From Parolsenella catena (lineage in GTDB: Bacteria; Actinomycetota; Coriobacteriia; Coriobacteriales; Atopobiaceae): a stretch of DNA of 64,000 nt. The notes beneath the pieces were generated by a model. It was not told the DNA's origin. It made no database searches and worked only from the letters and a program-made list of their open reading frames with translations. Shown here in pieces: positions 43,270 to 51,901 of the stretch; the stretch's first letter is position 1, and each line of letters begins with the position of its first letter. Position numbers and translations under genes: made by a program. The stretch covers positions 992,001 to 1,056,000 of the forward strand of contig NZ_AP019367.1 of NCBI RefSeq assembly GCF_003966955.1, in the 5' to 3' direction.

Positions 43270-43453
43270 ATGTCTCCCCTACGTTCGGGTTGGTCAACGT
43301 GCATTCAACTGCGTAAGTATACCGCGAGCGGCAGGAATGCGGGCGTGAGCGGGTGCCCGGCACCGCGTCCGCGCAAGATTCAAACGAATATTTAGCTCAT
43401 CAGACTTATTAGGCCCCGTAAGCAAACGTATCCAGCAATCGATAACGCAGCCC

Positions 43454-44794
43454 CTACGACGCCTTGGGACCGTCGCCGCCAACGAGCGTCTCGCGGATCT
43501 TGTCGGCAAGGGTTGCCTCATGCTCGGGGCTCTCCTCGGCTTGGGCGTCGGCAATGCCATCGGCCTCAACCAGGCGCGAGTCCGCGAGGAACGTGTCGTC
43601 ATCAAGCGCGTCGAAGGAGGGCACGGGCGAGCCGTCAGCGTGGTGGTAGGGCGTGCCCTTGAAGAACGCCCCGTCAAAGCTCACGAGCTGTCTGCCCGTC
43701 TTGCTCTCGAAGTAGTAGACGAACGCGCCCTTGACGGCCGCCGTGAGCGGCACAGCAAGTGCCATGCCAAGCGCACCGCCAAGGCTCGCGCCCATGGTTA
43801 TGCCCACGAGGCTCATGGCCGGATGGATCTTAACGGCGCTCTGCATCACGAGCGGGCTCACAAGGTTGTCGACCACGTTTTGCGCCACCACGGCAACCGC
43901 CATCGTCCATAGCGCCACGGCAGGCCCAGCGAACAGCGCCGCGAGCGTGGCCGTGAGCGCGGACACCGCGGGCCCCACAACCGGCACAAAGTGCAGCAGC
44001 CCCACGATGATGCCCATAAGGCCGGCATAGGGATGGCCGCACAGCGCAAAGCCCGCGAACGCCAGCACGCCGTTGAGCACGCTCGTGATCACGATGCTTC
44101 TCATGTAGCCGCCCACCGAGCGGCCGAGAACGGCCACGAGCAGCGCAAGGTCATCGTCGTGGCGCGGCCCTGCGATGACGCCCAGCTCTCGCATGATCGC
44201 CGGATAGTCCTTGGCAAACCAGTAGGCCATGACAAGGCCCAGGAAGAACATCACGAAGTCGTTGGCGAGCGCCATGACGTTGGGCACGAGCGCCGTGGAC
44301 AGCCAGCTCGCGAGCTGGCGCGTAAGCGTAGTACCCACATCTGAGAGCGTGCCCACCAGGCCCTGCACGCTGCGCGAGATCTCTGCCGTCCTCTCGGATC
44401 CAAACGCGGCGAACAGCGACTGCACGGCGCCCTGCGCCTGGGCGAGAAGCCCCGGCAGGCGCTCGAGCAGCTGCATGAGCTGGCTCACGAACAGCGGCAG
44501 CAGCCACAGCATGAGGCCCACGAACACGGCGATGACCACCACGAGCGCGATGAGCGCGCCAAGCGCTCGCCCCACGCCGTGGCGCTCGAGCCAGTTGGTC
44601 ATGGAGCTGCAGATGAATCCCACGACGGCGCCCACGAGCACGCACTGCACGGCGGACTCCACCGAGCCCAGCGCAACGAGCGCGATCACGAACGCGAGCG
44701 CACATCCCACGAACGCCCAGGCGCGGGCGCCCACGAGACGGGCGGACTCGTAGGCCGCCTTCCTCTCGACGGGTGTCTTGCGGCCGGTCGTCAC
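43454..44794 (-). CDS. AI-2E family transporter (YdbI/PerM-like)
   Basis: A 446-residue membrane protein with about eight helices in the AI-2E/PerM pattern: paired N-terminal helices, a periplasmic loop rich in Leu/Gln (LMQLLERLPGLLAQAQGAVQSLF), then a C-terminal core (VIVGLLHFVPVVGPAVSALTATLAALFAGP). A cytosolic C tail of about 75 acidic residues follows. Despite the name, members include Na+/H+ antiporters and putative exporters. The start is GTG at 44794, overlapping the sigma factor stop (GTGA), so the genes are coupled. Confidence 0.88.
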   Translation of the reverse strand: MTTGRKTPVERKAAYESARLVGARAWAFVGCALAFVIALVALGSVESAVQCVLVGAVVGFICSSMTNWLERHGVGRALGALIALVVVIAVFVGLMLWLLPLFVSQLMQLLERLPGLLAQAQGAVQSLFAAFGSERTAEISRSVQGLVGTLSDVGTTLTRQLASWLSTALVPNVMALANDFVMFFLGLVMAYWFAKDYPAIMRELGVIAGPRHDDDLALLVAVLGRSVGGYMRSIVITSVLNGVLAFAGFALCGHPYAGLMGIIVGLLHFVPVVGPAVSALTATLAALFAGPAVALWTMAVAVVAQNVVDNLVSPLVMQSAVKIHPAMSLVGITMGASLGGALGMALAVPLTAAVKGAFVYYFESKTGRQLVSFDGAFFKGTPYHHADGSPVPSFDALDDDTFLADSRLVEADGIADAQAEESPEHEATLADKIRETLVGGDGPKAS

Positions 44795-45648
44795 TTCATG
44801 AGCCCCTCGGGGTCAACCTTTTCCTGCAGCTTCTTGAGCGTGCGACGCAGAAGGCGGCTCACCTGCACCTGGGAGATGCCCAGGCGCTTGGCGATCTCTA
44901 TCTGCGTGAGGCCGTCGTTGAAGCGCATCCGGATGACCTCCTGCTCGCGGGGCGAGAAGTCGCGGATGGTGTCCTCGATGACCATGCGGTCGTCGGCCGA
45001 GGTGAGGTCCTCGTCCACGCTCGCGTAGTGGTCGATGACGGCGGGCGTCTCGTCCTCGTCCGAGCCACCGCCCTCGAGCGGCACGGAGGTGTAGGCGCTC
45101 GAAGACTCCATGGCCTCGAGCACCTCGTCCACGGAGACCCCGAGCTTGGCGGCGACCTCCTCAGTGGAGGGCGTACGCTGGAGCTCCTTGGTGAGCCCGT
45201 CGGTAGCCTGGTTGACCTTGGCGGACAGCTCCTGCAAACGACGCGGCACGCGGACGCTCCAGCCCTTGTCGCGGAAGTGGCGCTTTATCTCGCCCAGGAC
45301 CGTGGGCGTGGCGTAGGTGGTGAACTCAAGGCCGCGGTCGGGGTCAAAGCGGTCGATGGCCTTGATGAGGCCGATCGTGCCCACCTGGATGAGGTCGTCG
45401 AGCGGCTCGCCGCGGTTCTTGAACTTGCTCGCGAGGAAGCGCACGAGGTTGAGGTGGCTCATCACGAGCTCGCCACGCGCGTCCTCGTCGCCCTCCTGCT
45501 TGTAGAGGCGGAAGAGCTCGCGCGTGCGGGCCTTGTCCCAGGCGAGCTTGCCCTTGGGCGTGCCCGGGAGGTCTCGCGTGGCGGCCGCCGCGGCACGTCT
45601 CGCCTCGGCGCGCTGCTCGGCGGTGAGCTCTGTCGATTCGTTAGGCAT
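44791..45648 (-). CDS. RNA polymerase sigma factor, SigB/SigF/SigG subfamily
   Basis: A 285-residue sigma-70-family factor with regions 2 (LVMSHLNLVRFLASKF ... DDLIQVGTIGLIKAIDRFDPDRGLEFTTYATPTVLGEIKRHFRDKGWSVRVPRR), 3 and 4 (DFSPREQEVIRMRFNDGLTQIEIAKRLGISQVQVSRLLRRTLKKL). This is the general-stress/sporulation type. Its start lies inside the end of the anti-sigma factor gene (8-base overlap), the RsbW-SigB layout. It begins MPNESTELTAEQRAEARR. An acidic insertion between regions 3 and 4 (about 185-210) is notable. Confidence 0.93.
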   Translation of the reverse strand: MPNESTELTAEQRAEARRAAAAATRDLPGTPKGKLAWDKARTRELFRLYKQEGDEDARGELVMSHLNLVRFLASKFKNRGEPLDDLIQVGTIGLIKAIDRFDPDRGLEFTTYATPTVLGEIKRHFRDKGWSVRVPRRLQELSAKVNQATDGLTKELQRTPSTEEVAAKLGVSVDEVLEAMESSSAYTSVPLEGGGSDEDETPAVIDHYASVDEDLTSADDRMVIEDTIRDFSPREQEVIRMRFNDGLTQIEIAKRLGISQVQVSRLLRRTLKKLQEKVDPEGLMK

Positions 45649-46009
45649 CGGCAACGTCCGCACTCTTCGTGAGCCGCAGCGTGCGCGTGGCCTCGTCATA
45701 GGAGCACTCGTCGCACACGGCGGAGAGGATGAGCTCGGCATAGGTCGAGGTCTGGTCGTCCTCGGCAAGCTCGGAGGGGCCAAAGGCGTACGAGATGGCC
45801 ACATTGCCCTCGCCCACCTTGAACTCGATGGCAACCGCGTCCGGCTCGGTGGCGCAGCACCACACGAAGCCCTCCTCGGCCACCATGCGGGCGTCCTCCA
45901 CGTCCTCCACGGAAAGGCCCGCGAGCACGGCGAGGTTTGCGGCGAGCATACGGACGGGGCGCGCGTACTCGGGATCTGCGGGAACGGTAATGGATACGTT
46001 CTGGCTCAT
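45641..46009 (-). CDS. Anti-sigma factor-like protein (RsbW/SpoIIAB type, degenerate)
   Basis: A 122-residue protein in the RsbW position upstream of the sigma gene. The beta-alpha pattern of a HATPase anti-sigma factor is visible (PEYARPVRMLAANLAVLAGLSVEDVEDARMVAEEGFVWCC), but the Asn of the N-box and the glycine-rich D-x-G-x-G motif are absent. Cysteines occur near positions 56-57 and 101-104. It may bind the sigma factor without kinase activity. No RsbV-like antagonist is adjacent. ATG at 46009 has GGGGGCG upstream. Identification rests on context and weak pattern. Confidence 0.65.
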   Translation of the reverse strand: MSQNVSITVPADPEYARPVRMLAANLAVLAGLSVEDVEDARMVAEEGFVWCCATEPDAVAIEFKVGEGNVAISYAFGPSELAEDDQTSTYAELILSAVCDECSYDEATRTLRLTKSADVADA

Positions 46010-46019
46010 CGTGCGCCCC

Positions 46020-46622
46020 CTACTCGTTCTCGGAGGCGGCGGACTGCTCGACGGCAGCGTCCTCGGGCTTCTGCGCAGCAGCGGGATAGGTGAAGTAACC
46101 CGTGTCGCCACAGACCTGCTCGACGTTTACCTGCGCCACCTCGGCGGCAGGAGCGTCCGCGTCCTTGGGGGCCTCGAGGCTTGCCGGGTCATCATGGCCG
46201 GAGAGCTTGGATGGCTGCTTGCCCGTGACCCTTCCGGCCACCTTTGCCGCCACGCCTGCCACACCGCTCGCCGCGTGCTCCACGGCACCGGAGACGGCGT
46301 CGGTCACGCGGGCGCCCGTACCGGTCACGGTGTTGACGTCCGAGAGGATGCCCTCGACGCGCACGAGGTCCACGTTGATGAGATCCACGGTGGTGGAGGC
46401 CTTCTCGAGGATGGGCTCGATCTGCTTCACGGCGGGCTGCAGCTCGTCGATGGCACCATCGAGCTTGGCGATGGCGGGACGCACCTCGCCGATCGTGTCG
46501 TTCACGGAGTCTGCGAGCTCCGAGACGCTCTTGCGCGCCTGGCGGATGGTGAGGGCAAGCTCGACCACGGCCCAGATGCCGGCAATGACCAGGACGATGA
46601 GGGCAATCGTCATTGGCTCCAT
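46020..46622 (-). CDS. DUF948 membrane-anchored coiled-coil protein
   Basis: A 200-residue protein with one N-terminal transmembrane helix (MTIALIVLVIAGIWAVVELALTI) and long coiled-coil helices to about residue 120, matching the DUF948 (YtxG-like general stress) pattern. The C tail is low-complexity and Ala/Glu-rich, with YFTYP near the end. DUF948 proteins are often controlled by SigB in Firmicutes. Here the gene heads the anti-sigma/sigma/AI-2E operon. GGAGG lies seven bases ahead of the ATG. Confidence 0.8.
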   Translation of the reverse strand: MEPMTIALIVLVIAGIWAVVELALTIRQARKSVSELADSVNDTIGEVRPAIAKLDGAIDELQPAVKQIEPILEKASTTVDLINVDLVRVEGILSDVNTVTGTGARVTDAVSGAVEHAASGVAGVAAKVAGRVTGKQPSKLSGHDDPASLEAPKDADAPAAEVAQVNVEQVCGDTGYFTYPAAAQKPEDAAVEQSAASENE

Positions 46623-46694
46623 CGGGATTCCTCCAACTGTTCGTGGCGCCCGCCGCGTGCAGGCGCGCTTCTTCTGCGAGTCATTCTACCCATC

Positions 46695-46727
46695 GGTGAC
46701 GGATGGGGACGGGGTCGAGCCGTCACC
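46695..46727 (-). repeat. 33-bp repeat, copy 2 (reverse)
   Basis: Reverse-oriented copy with GGTGACG/CGTCACC ends and a GGGGACGGGGTCGA core. It abuts a forward copy, so the pair can fold into a larger hairpin between DUF948 and rarA. Confidence 0.85.
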
Positions 46728-46759
46728 GTGACAGATTGGACTCGTCCCCAGGTGTCGCC
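46726..46759 (+). repeat. 33-bp repeat, copy 3 (forward)
   Basis: Forward copy overlapping copy 2 by two bases: GTGACAGATTGGACTCGTCC core, ending GTGTCGCC. It lies just downstream of the rarA stop codon side. Confidence 0.75.
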
Positions 46760-46760
46760 G

Positions 46761-48134
46761 CTAGGACTGCGGGCGGTCACGGCGCGTGGAGTCCAGGCGC
46801 CAGGCCTCCCAGCCCCGCCCGCTCGGGTGGAAGAACGCCCCGCGCTCCAGGCCGTCGGGCAGGTACTGCTGATCCACCCAGCCCTCGGGGAAGTCATGCG
46901 GGTAGAGGTAGGGGCCATAGGCGTCCGAGCCGGGACGATGGCGGTCCCTCAGGTGGTTGGGGACGTCTCGGCGCGGCCCGTGGCGCACCTCGTCCAGCGC
47001 GGCGTCGATGCCGGCCTCGGCGGCGTTGCTCTTGGGAGCCAGGCATACGTACAGCGCTGCCTGCGCCAGGTTGATGCGGCACTCCGGATAGCCGATGACC
47101 TCGGCTGACTTGAACGCGGCGTGCGCGATGAGCAGCGCCTGCGGGTCCGCGTTGCCCACGTCCTCGCTCGCGTGGATCATGATGCGCCGGGCGATGAACT
47201 TGGGGTCCTCGCCCGCGTCGATCATGCGCGCGAGCCAGTAGAGCACGGCGTCTGGGTCGCTGCCGCGCATGGACTTGATGAAAGCCGAGATGATGTCGTA
47301 GTGCATGTCGCCGGACTTGTCGTACGGAAGCCCGCGGCGGGGGTTTGCCTCCAGCACGTTCTCGCGCGTGATAGGCAGCGGAGCGTCCGTGCCGTCGCCG
47401 AGCGTGGAGCCGTCCGCGAGCGTCACCGAGCCGTCCAGGCCCACCTTGGCACCGGCCGGCAGCGCCATCTGGCTCGCGAGCTCGAGGCTCGTGAGCGCCG
47501 AGCGGGCGTCTCCGCCGGCAAGCTGCACGATCTCGTCGCAGGCATCGTCGGCGAGGGCGAACGCGCCGCCCAGGCCGTGCGGCGAGTCGCAGGCACGGCG
47601 CACGAGCGTGGCGATGTCGCCATCTCCCAACGGCTGCAGCTCCACGACGCGGCTGCGCGAGATGAGCGCCGAGTTGACCTCGAAGTAGGGATTCTCCGTC
47701 GTGGCGCCGATGAGGATGACGATGCGATCCTCCACGGCGTGAAGCAGCGCGTCTTGCTGCGAGCGGCTGAATCGGTGAATCTCGTCCACGAACAGGATCG
47801 TGCGCATGCCGCGGGCCATGAGACGGCTCTCTGCGGCGTCAATCTCTCGGCGCAGGTCCTTGACGGTGCCCGTGACGGCCGAGACCTCGGTGAACTCGGC
47901 GTGCGTGGTGTTGGCGATGATGCGCGCGAGCGTGGTCTTGCCCGTGCCGGCCGGCCCGTAGAGGATCACGCTCGAGAGCACGTCGTGCTCGATGGCGCGC
48001 CGCAGCCAAGAGTCCGGGCCAACGGCCTGCGCCTGGCCCACGTACTCGGGGAGGGTCTGCGGGCGCATGCGCACGGCCAGCGGCGCGTTCATGTTGCGCT
48101 TGTAGCGCTCGACTTCTGAAAACAGGTTATCCAT
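46761..48134 (-). CDS. rarA: Replication-associated recombination protein RarA (MgsA)
   Basis: A 457-residue AAA+ ATPase of the clamp-loader-like RarA family. Walker A is YGPAGTGKTTLARI, Walker B FVDEIHRFSRSQQDALL, sensor 1 GATTENPYFEVNSALISRS. The C-terminal part has KSMRGSDPDAVLYWLARMIDAGEDPKFIARRIM and the tetramerisation segment. It acts at stalled forks with SSB. A TACAAT -10 box lies only seven bases from the ATG at 48134 and there is no ribosome binding site, pointing to a leaderless mRNA. The 21-codon longer frame upstream is therefore unlikely. Confidence 0.93.
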   Translation of the reverse strand: MDNLFSEVERYKRNMNAPLAVRMRPQTLPEYVGQAQAVGPDSWLRRAIEHDVLSSVILYGPAGTGKTTLARIIANTTHAEFTEVSAVTGTVKDLRREIDAAESRLMARGMRTILFVDEIHRFSRSQQDALLHAVEDRIVILIGATTENPYFEVNSALISRSRVVELQPLGDGDIATLVRRACDSPHGLGGAFALADDACDEIVQLAGGDARSALTSLELASQMALPAGAKVGLDGSVTLADGSTLGDGTDAPLPITRENVLEANPRRGLPYDKSGDMHYDIISAFIKSMRGSDPDAVLYWLARMIDAGEDPKFIARRIMIHASEDVGNADPQALLIAHAAFKSAEVIGYPECRINLAQAALYVCLAPKSNAAEAGIDAALDEVRHGPRRDVPNHLRDRHRPGSDAYGPYLYPHDFPEGWVDQQYLPDGLERGAFFHPSGRGWEAWRLDSTRRDRPQS

Positions 48135-48141
48135 GGGAACG

Positions 48142-48147
48142 ATTGTA
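48142..48147 (-). promoter_or_regulatory. -10 box of rarA, consistent with leaderless transcript
   Basis: TACAAT on the minus strand ends seven bases before the rarA ATG, so transcription should begin at or next to the start codon. A weak -35 (TGCACC) lies 17 bases further upstream. Confidence 0.6.
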
Positions 48148-48172
48148 CGACACGCAACGCCACAGGTGCAGC

Positions 48173-48205
48173 GGTGACAGTTTGGCCCCGTCCACATCTG
48201 TCACC
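48173..48205 (+). repeat. 33-bp repeat, copy 4
   Basis: GGTGACAGTTTGGCCCCGTC start and TGTCACC end; the perfect seven-base inverted ends of the family. It lies between rarA and dgt. Confidence 0.9.
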
Positions 48206-48224
48206 GTTATCACCGTAGTCGCCA

Positions 48225-48257
48225 GGTGACGGTTTGACCCCGTCCCCAAGCGTCAGC
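48225..48257 (+). repeat. 33-bp repeat, copy 5
   Basis: A direct repeat of copy 4 starting 52 bases downstream, ending CGTCAGC just before the dgt stop codon. Confidence 0.85.
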
Positions 48258-48259
48258 GG

Positions 48260-49492
48260 CTAGCAGAAGTAGCCTCGGCGGCAGAACACGCCGGCGCTCT
48301 CGGGGAACAGTGACTCGCACAGCGCCACGAAGTAGTCGTCCGTCATCGAGGAGATGTAGTCCACCACCGTGAGGTCCAGGTCGCCCTCCCAGTCATAGAC
48401 GCGGCCGTAATGCGCAAGCTGGCGCTCCACGTCCACGATGTGGTGGCGAAACACCGGGCTGCTCTCGTCGCCGGCCTTGAGGTCTGCCAGCATGCGCTCG
48501 TAGACGCGCGCAAACAGCTCGGCAAACGCGCCCGACAGCTCGCCCGACAACTCGCTGGCGTTGTAGATCTTCTCGTAGTTCTCACGCTTGGCACGGGCAA
48601 GCTCGGCAAACGCGGCCTCGCTCATCTCGATGCGGTTGCGCCCGAAGCTGTGCTGCACCACGTCGCCGATGAACGCGCCGAGCGCCCACGTGTTGTACGC
48701 GCTGCCCAGCCCGTCATCGAACGCGTCCTCGCCCACCACGCCCGAGGCGATGGCGTCCTGCCGGTCCTTGCCCACGTAGGCGATGATGTCCGAGATGCGC
48801 ACCACGCAGCCCTCGAGCGTCATGGGACGCAGGTGGCCGATGGCGCCCTCCCCCGTGGCCCAGCATCCGTCCACGATCTTGTCGAACTCCGAGAAGCTCG
48901 CGAGGCCGCTCGTCTCGAACACCTGGCGCTCGCACTCGCCGTTGTGGCAGATCACGCCGTCGAGCGTCTGCAGCGTGAGGTTGCGGCCGTACAGGACGTC
49001 GAGCACGCGAACGCTCTGCACGTTGTGGAAGAACCACCGCCCGGTGCGCTCGTGGAAGGCGTCGTTCAAGAACCGCTCGCCGGCGTGGCCAAACGGCGTG
49101 TGGCCAATGTCGTGGCCCAGCGCAATGGCCTCGATGAGGTCCAGGTTAAGCCCCAGCGACAGGCCGATGTCTCGCGCCACGCGGCTCACGAGCTGCACGT
49201 GCAGGCCACGGCGCGTGATGTCGTCGTTCGCGCGCAGCGAGAAGACCTGCGTCTTGCCCGCGAGGCGGTTGTAGGCCGGCAGATGGATGATCTTCTCGGC
49301 GTCACGCACGAAGGCGGGGCGCTCGGCCGTGCCACGATCGCGCTCAACGTCAAGGCGTCGGATGACCGCCGCGTTGGGCGTGGCATGCTCGCTGAGAGCG
49401 CCGGAGCGCCGCTGGGCGAGAACGGCCTGGGCCACGTCGGGCGAAAGGCCGCATCCAAGCTCGGGGGCGCAGAGGTTCACGAAGGAAGACAT
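48260..49492 (-). CDS. dgt: dGTPase-like deoxynucleotide triphosphohydrolase
   Basis: A 410-residue HD-domain protein. The signature is GHDIGHTPFGHAGE with the HD pair; the upstream His is in RNLRNAAVH-like regions of homologues and here in AYNRLAGKTQVFSLRANDD. CHNGECE carries another metal-site segment. The family hydrolyses dNTPs to nucleoside plus triphosphate, and some members limit phage replication. The ATG at 49492 is chosen because homologues start here; the open frame runs 173 codons further upstream into the SGNH gene. AGGTGA is a modest ribosome binding site. Confidence 0.9.
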   Translation of the reverse strand: MSSFVNLCAPELGCGLSPDVAQAVLAQRRSGALSEHATPNAAVIRRLDVERDRGTAERPAFVRDAEKIIHLPAYNRLAGKTQVFSLRANDDITRRGLHVQLVSRVARDIGLSLGLNLDLIEAIALGHDIGHTPFGHAGERFLNDAFHERTGRWFFHNVQSVRVLDVLYGRNLTLQTLDGVICHNGECERQVFETSGLASFSEFDKIVDGCWATGEGAIGHLRPMTLEGCVVRISDIIAYVGKDRQDAIASGVVGEDAFDDGLGSAYNTWALGAFIGDVVQHSFGRNRIEMSEAAFAELARAKRENYEKIYNASELSGELSGAFAELFARVYERMLADLKAGDESSPVFRHHIVDVERQLAHYGRVYDWEGDLDLTVVDYISSMTDDYFVALCESLFPESAGVFCRRGYFC

Positions 49493-49500
49493 GGCGTCAC

Positions 49501-50970
49501 CTACTCGTCTAGCAGGGAGAACATGGAGATGGTCTGGCCGATTGGCGTGTCGTCCACGGATGGGGCGGCAGGGGCCTTCGCGCCGCGAGCGTGTTCCGCG
49601 ACGGACTTGGGAGCTGCGGCGTGGGTACCGCCCGCGCCGCGCTTGCCGCCCGCACCGTGACCGTCTGCGGTGCGCTCGCCCGTACCATGGCCGCACGCAC
49701 CGCAGCGACCATAGCGGCCCGTCTCTGCCAGGCAGCGGCACTCGAGCTTGGGAAGCTCGCCCAGCAAAAACCGTGCGATGACCGCATCGCCGGCGGCCGT
49801 GGGGTGGCCGTCCTCGTCGGAGATGAGCCGATCGTCCAGCCAGGGCGTGGCAAGGCTGAGGACCGCCGGCGCGCTCGCCGGCATGCGGCGCCTGCGCACG
49901 CGGGCCACGGCCTCGTCGATGAGGGCGGGAACACGCTCGAAGCAGCTGCCCGCAACCGGTTCGCGAGAGCCCACGTGCGGCCTCAGGACCACGAGCGGCA
50001 CGTTGGGCCACAGCTCGTCAACGCGCTCGAGGTGAGCGGCGATCTCTCGTGCAACAACACGCTCGTTGCAGCGCCCATAGCGATAGTTGGCGCCCAGCGC
50101 CACGATCACGAGCACCGGCGCCGCAACGCCGCCGGGCAGCGCGCCCACCGCGCTTTCCTGAAACACCTGCGCCCCCACGCTCTGGTTCACGAGCGAAAGC
50201 CCCAGCTCGCGAGCCACGACAGACGGCCAGGCAAGCGCAGGGTCTCCCGTCGTGAAGCCCTGGGCCACGGAGTCTCCCAGCACAAGCAGCGTGCCCGCGG
50301 CGCAGTCCCCGACCGGCCGCACAAACGTACCGTTGCCGGCAACGCGCCCCAGCTCACAGCCCCTAAGTGCCGGTAGCCACACACAAACGCGATGGCTCTG
50401 ACCAAAGCCGGGCAACGCAACCAGGTTGCCACGCGCCTTGAGCTCGCCGAGCTCCAGCGTAATCCCCGCAGCCCACTGCCCGCCGCTGCCCGCGGCACCA
50501 ACGGCGGCGGCGTACGAGCCCGCAACGGGTCCAAGCTGGACCACGCCGTCGCGATGCCGTCCGTCAACGTCAAACGAGAACCCGTCGTGGGCAGAAGCGG
50601 CTTCGCCCACCTGGGGTTTCATGCCCGCAAGCACGTTTCTCGTGGCGCGGGGCTCGCGGTCCGTGCGCACCTCGATGAACACCTCGCTCGCGTCCGTCTC
50701 GAACTCAAGGCGCACGCCAGCCGTACAGGCTGCCATCTGGCGATAGATTCCCGGGTACCAGGCAAGGCAGCTCGCAAGTGCCCTGCGCTGCGCGGCAGAG
50801 AAGCGCCAGGGACGCACCCAGCCATACGGCAGCTCCTCGAGCTCGATGGCCCCATGCACGAGCTCGCGGGCATAGGCGCAGCACGAGGGCTCGGCAGCGG
50901 CACCCGCAGCACCCGGTGCGCCCACGACCGGGCCACCGTCCCTCTCGGTCTCGCCCGTGCCCGCACCCAC
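49501..50970 (-). CDS. SGNH/GDSL hydrolase with N-terminal beta-domain
   Basis: A 489-residue protein. Residues 40-240 form a beta-rich region; the SGNH hydrolase follows with block I LLVLGDSVAQGF, block III VIVALGANYRYG and block V DEDGHPTAAGDAVIARFLLGEL carrying the Asp-His pair. A Gly/His-rich, cysteine-bearing linker and tail end the protein (CRCLAETGRYGRCGACGHGTG). No signal peptide is evident. It may deacetylate or deacylate a carbohydrate; the substrate is unknown. The start is GTG at 50970, one base after the upstream stop, with GAGGGCGAG ahead. Confidence 0.78.
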   Translation of the reverse strand: MGAGTGETERDGGPVVGAPGAAGAAAEPSCCAYARELVHGAIELEELPYGWVRPWRFSAAQRRALASCLAWYPGIYRQMAACTAGVRLEFETDASEVFIEVRTDREPRATRNVLAGMKPQVGEAASAHDGFSFDVDGRHRDGVVQLGPVAGSYAAAVGAAGSGGQWAAGITLELGELKARGNLVALPGFGQSHRVCVWLPALRGCELGRVAGNGTFVRPVGDCAAGTLLVLGDSVAQGFTTGDPALAWPSVVARELGLSLVNQSVGAQVFQESAVGALPGGVAAPVLVIVALGANYRYGRCNERVVAREIAAHLERVDELWPNVPLVVLRPHVGSREPVAGSCFERVPALIDEAVARVRRRRMPASAPAVLSLATPWLDDRLISDEDGHPTAAGDAVIARFLLGELPKLECRCLAETGRYGRCGACGHGTGERTADGHGAGGKRGAGGTHAAAPKSVAEHARGAKAPAAPSVDDTPIGQTISMFSLLDE

Positions 50971-50971
50971 G

Positions 50972-51838
50972 CTACTCGCCCTCTCGAACGTCCGCGAACC
51001 AGGTCTCAAGGTCATCGAGGCGCAGCACGCCCACGCGGCCGGGACCGGCGCCGCTCGCGGCGGCGCAGTCCACGTCAATGCGGTCTGGCACGCCGCCGGT
51101 TGCCGCGCTGGCGCCAAGCTCCACGACCGTACCCTTGCCCTCATCGTTCACGCAGGCAACGTCCTCGTTGGGCGCCAGGACGGAGAGCAGCAGTGAGGGC
51201 GTGTGGCCCGCAACCACAATGGGACCGTGGCCATTGGCGTCCACGAGCGTGGTGGGCACCCCCCAGAACTCCGCGCGAATCCACAGCAGGTCATCGCGCT
51301 GCTGGGCGGCAAGCATCTGAGCGAGAACGGCAGGGTCCTCAAGGTCCTCCCCCGCGTGTACGCCCGCCCACTCTAGGGCGGCACCGGCGCTGATACCCGC
51401 GTGGCACAGCGCAAACGTGTGTCCGCCGGCCGTCGCCGTGGCATACAGGGGCAGGCCGGCAACCCAGCCAAGGAAGTCCGCGTACTCCTTGGCAGACAGA
51501 CGCTCGAGCTGCTCAGACGTGGCGGCGCCTCCGTTCTGCATCCAGTTCATCCAGTCGGTGAAGGCGTCGTAGTCAAGCCCGGAGATGTCGAACGCGCCGT
51601 CCTTGGGGGCACCCGTCCGCGCAACGGCGAGCATCATGAGGTCCTCGTGGTTGCCAAGCAGCACATGGGCGTTGGGCAGCGAGCGCACGAGCGACACAAC
51701 GCCCAGGGGGTCCGGCCCGCGATCGATGAGGTCGCCAAGGACATAGAGCTCGTCGCCCGCCCCCAGCGAGACCCGCTCGAGCACCTCATCCAACGCCCGC
51801 ACGTGACCGTGCGCGTCGCTCGTGACGTAGACCGCCAT
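50972..51838 (-). CDS. PPP-family metallophosphatase (PrpA/ApaH-like)
   Basis: A 288-residue calcineurin-like phosphatase. The motifs are complete: SDAHGH, GDLIDRGPDPLGV, LGNHEDLM, CHAGIS and VVAGHTPS. These place it with bacterial PrpA/ApaH-like Ser/Thr or dinucleotide phosphatases. Between motifs there is an acidic helical insertion. The ATG at 51838 has GGGAGG ahead; upstream codons are rejected. It is followed by the SGNH gene one base later, suggesting a two-gene unit. Confidence 0.85.
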   Translation of the reverse strand: MAVYVTSDAHGHVRALDEVLERVSLGAGDELYVLGDLIDRGPDPLGVVSLVRSLPNAHVLLGNHEDLMMLAVARTGAPKDGAFDISGLDYDAFTDWMNWMQNGGAATSEQLERLSAKEYADFLGWVAGLPLYATATAGGHTFALCHAGISAGAALEWAGVHAGEDLEDPAVLAQMLAAQQRDDLLWIRAEFWGVPTTLVDANGHGPIVVAGHTPSLLLSVLAPNEDVACVNDEGKGTVVELGASAATGGVPDRIDVDCAAASGAGPGRVGVLRLDDLETWFADVREGE

Positions 51839-51901
51839 GCCACACCTCCCCTGTAGACGTCGCGGCCGCAGGGCCGCGTTCGTTAGTGTCACATTGTCGC
51901 A

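Noticed and set aside
43270-43453. A T-box leader for alaS
   Set aside because: Only about 45 bases separate the -10 box from the ATG, and no T-box sequence or specifier stem is seen.
46695-48257. A CRISPR array formed by the 33-bp repeats
   Set aside because: Copies are in pairs with irregular spacing, mixed orientation and no uniform spacers; no cas genes.
49493-50011. A 173-residue N-terminal extension of the dGTPase
   Set aside because: It lies inside the SGNH hydrolase gene in a different frame and has no homology pattern.
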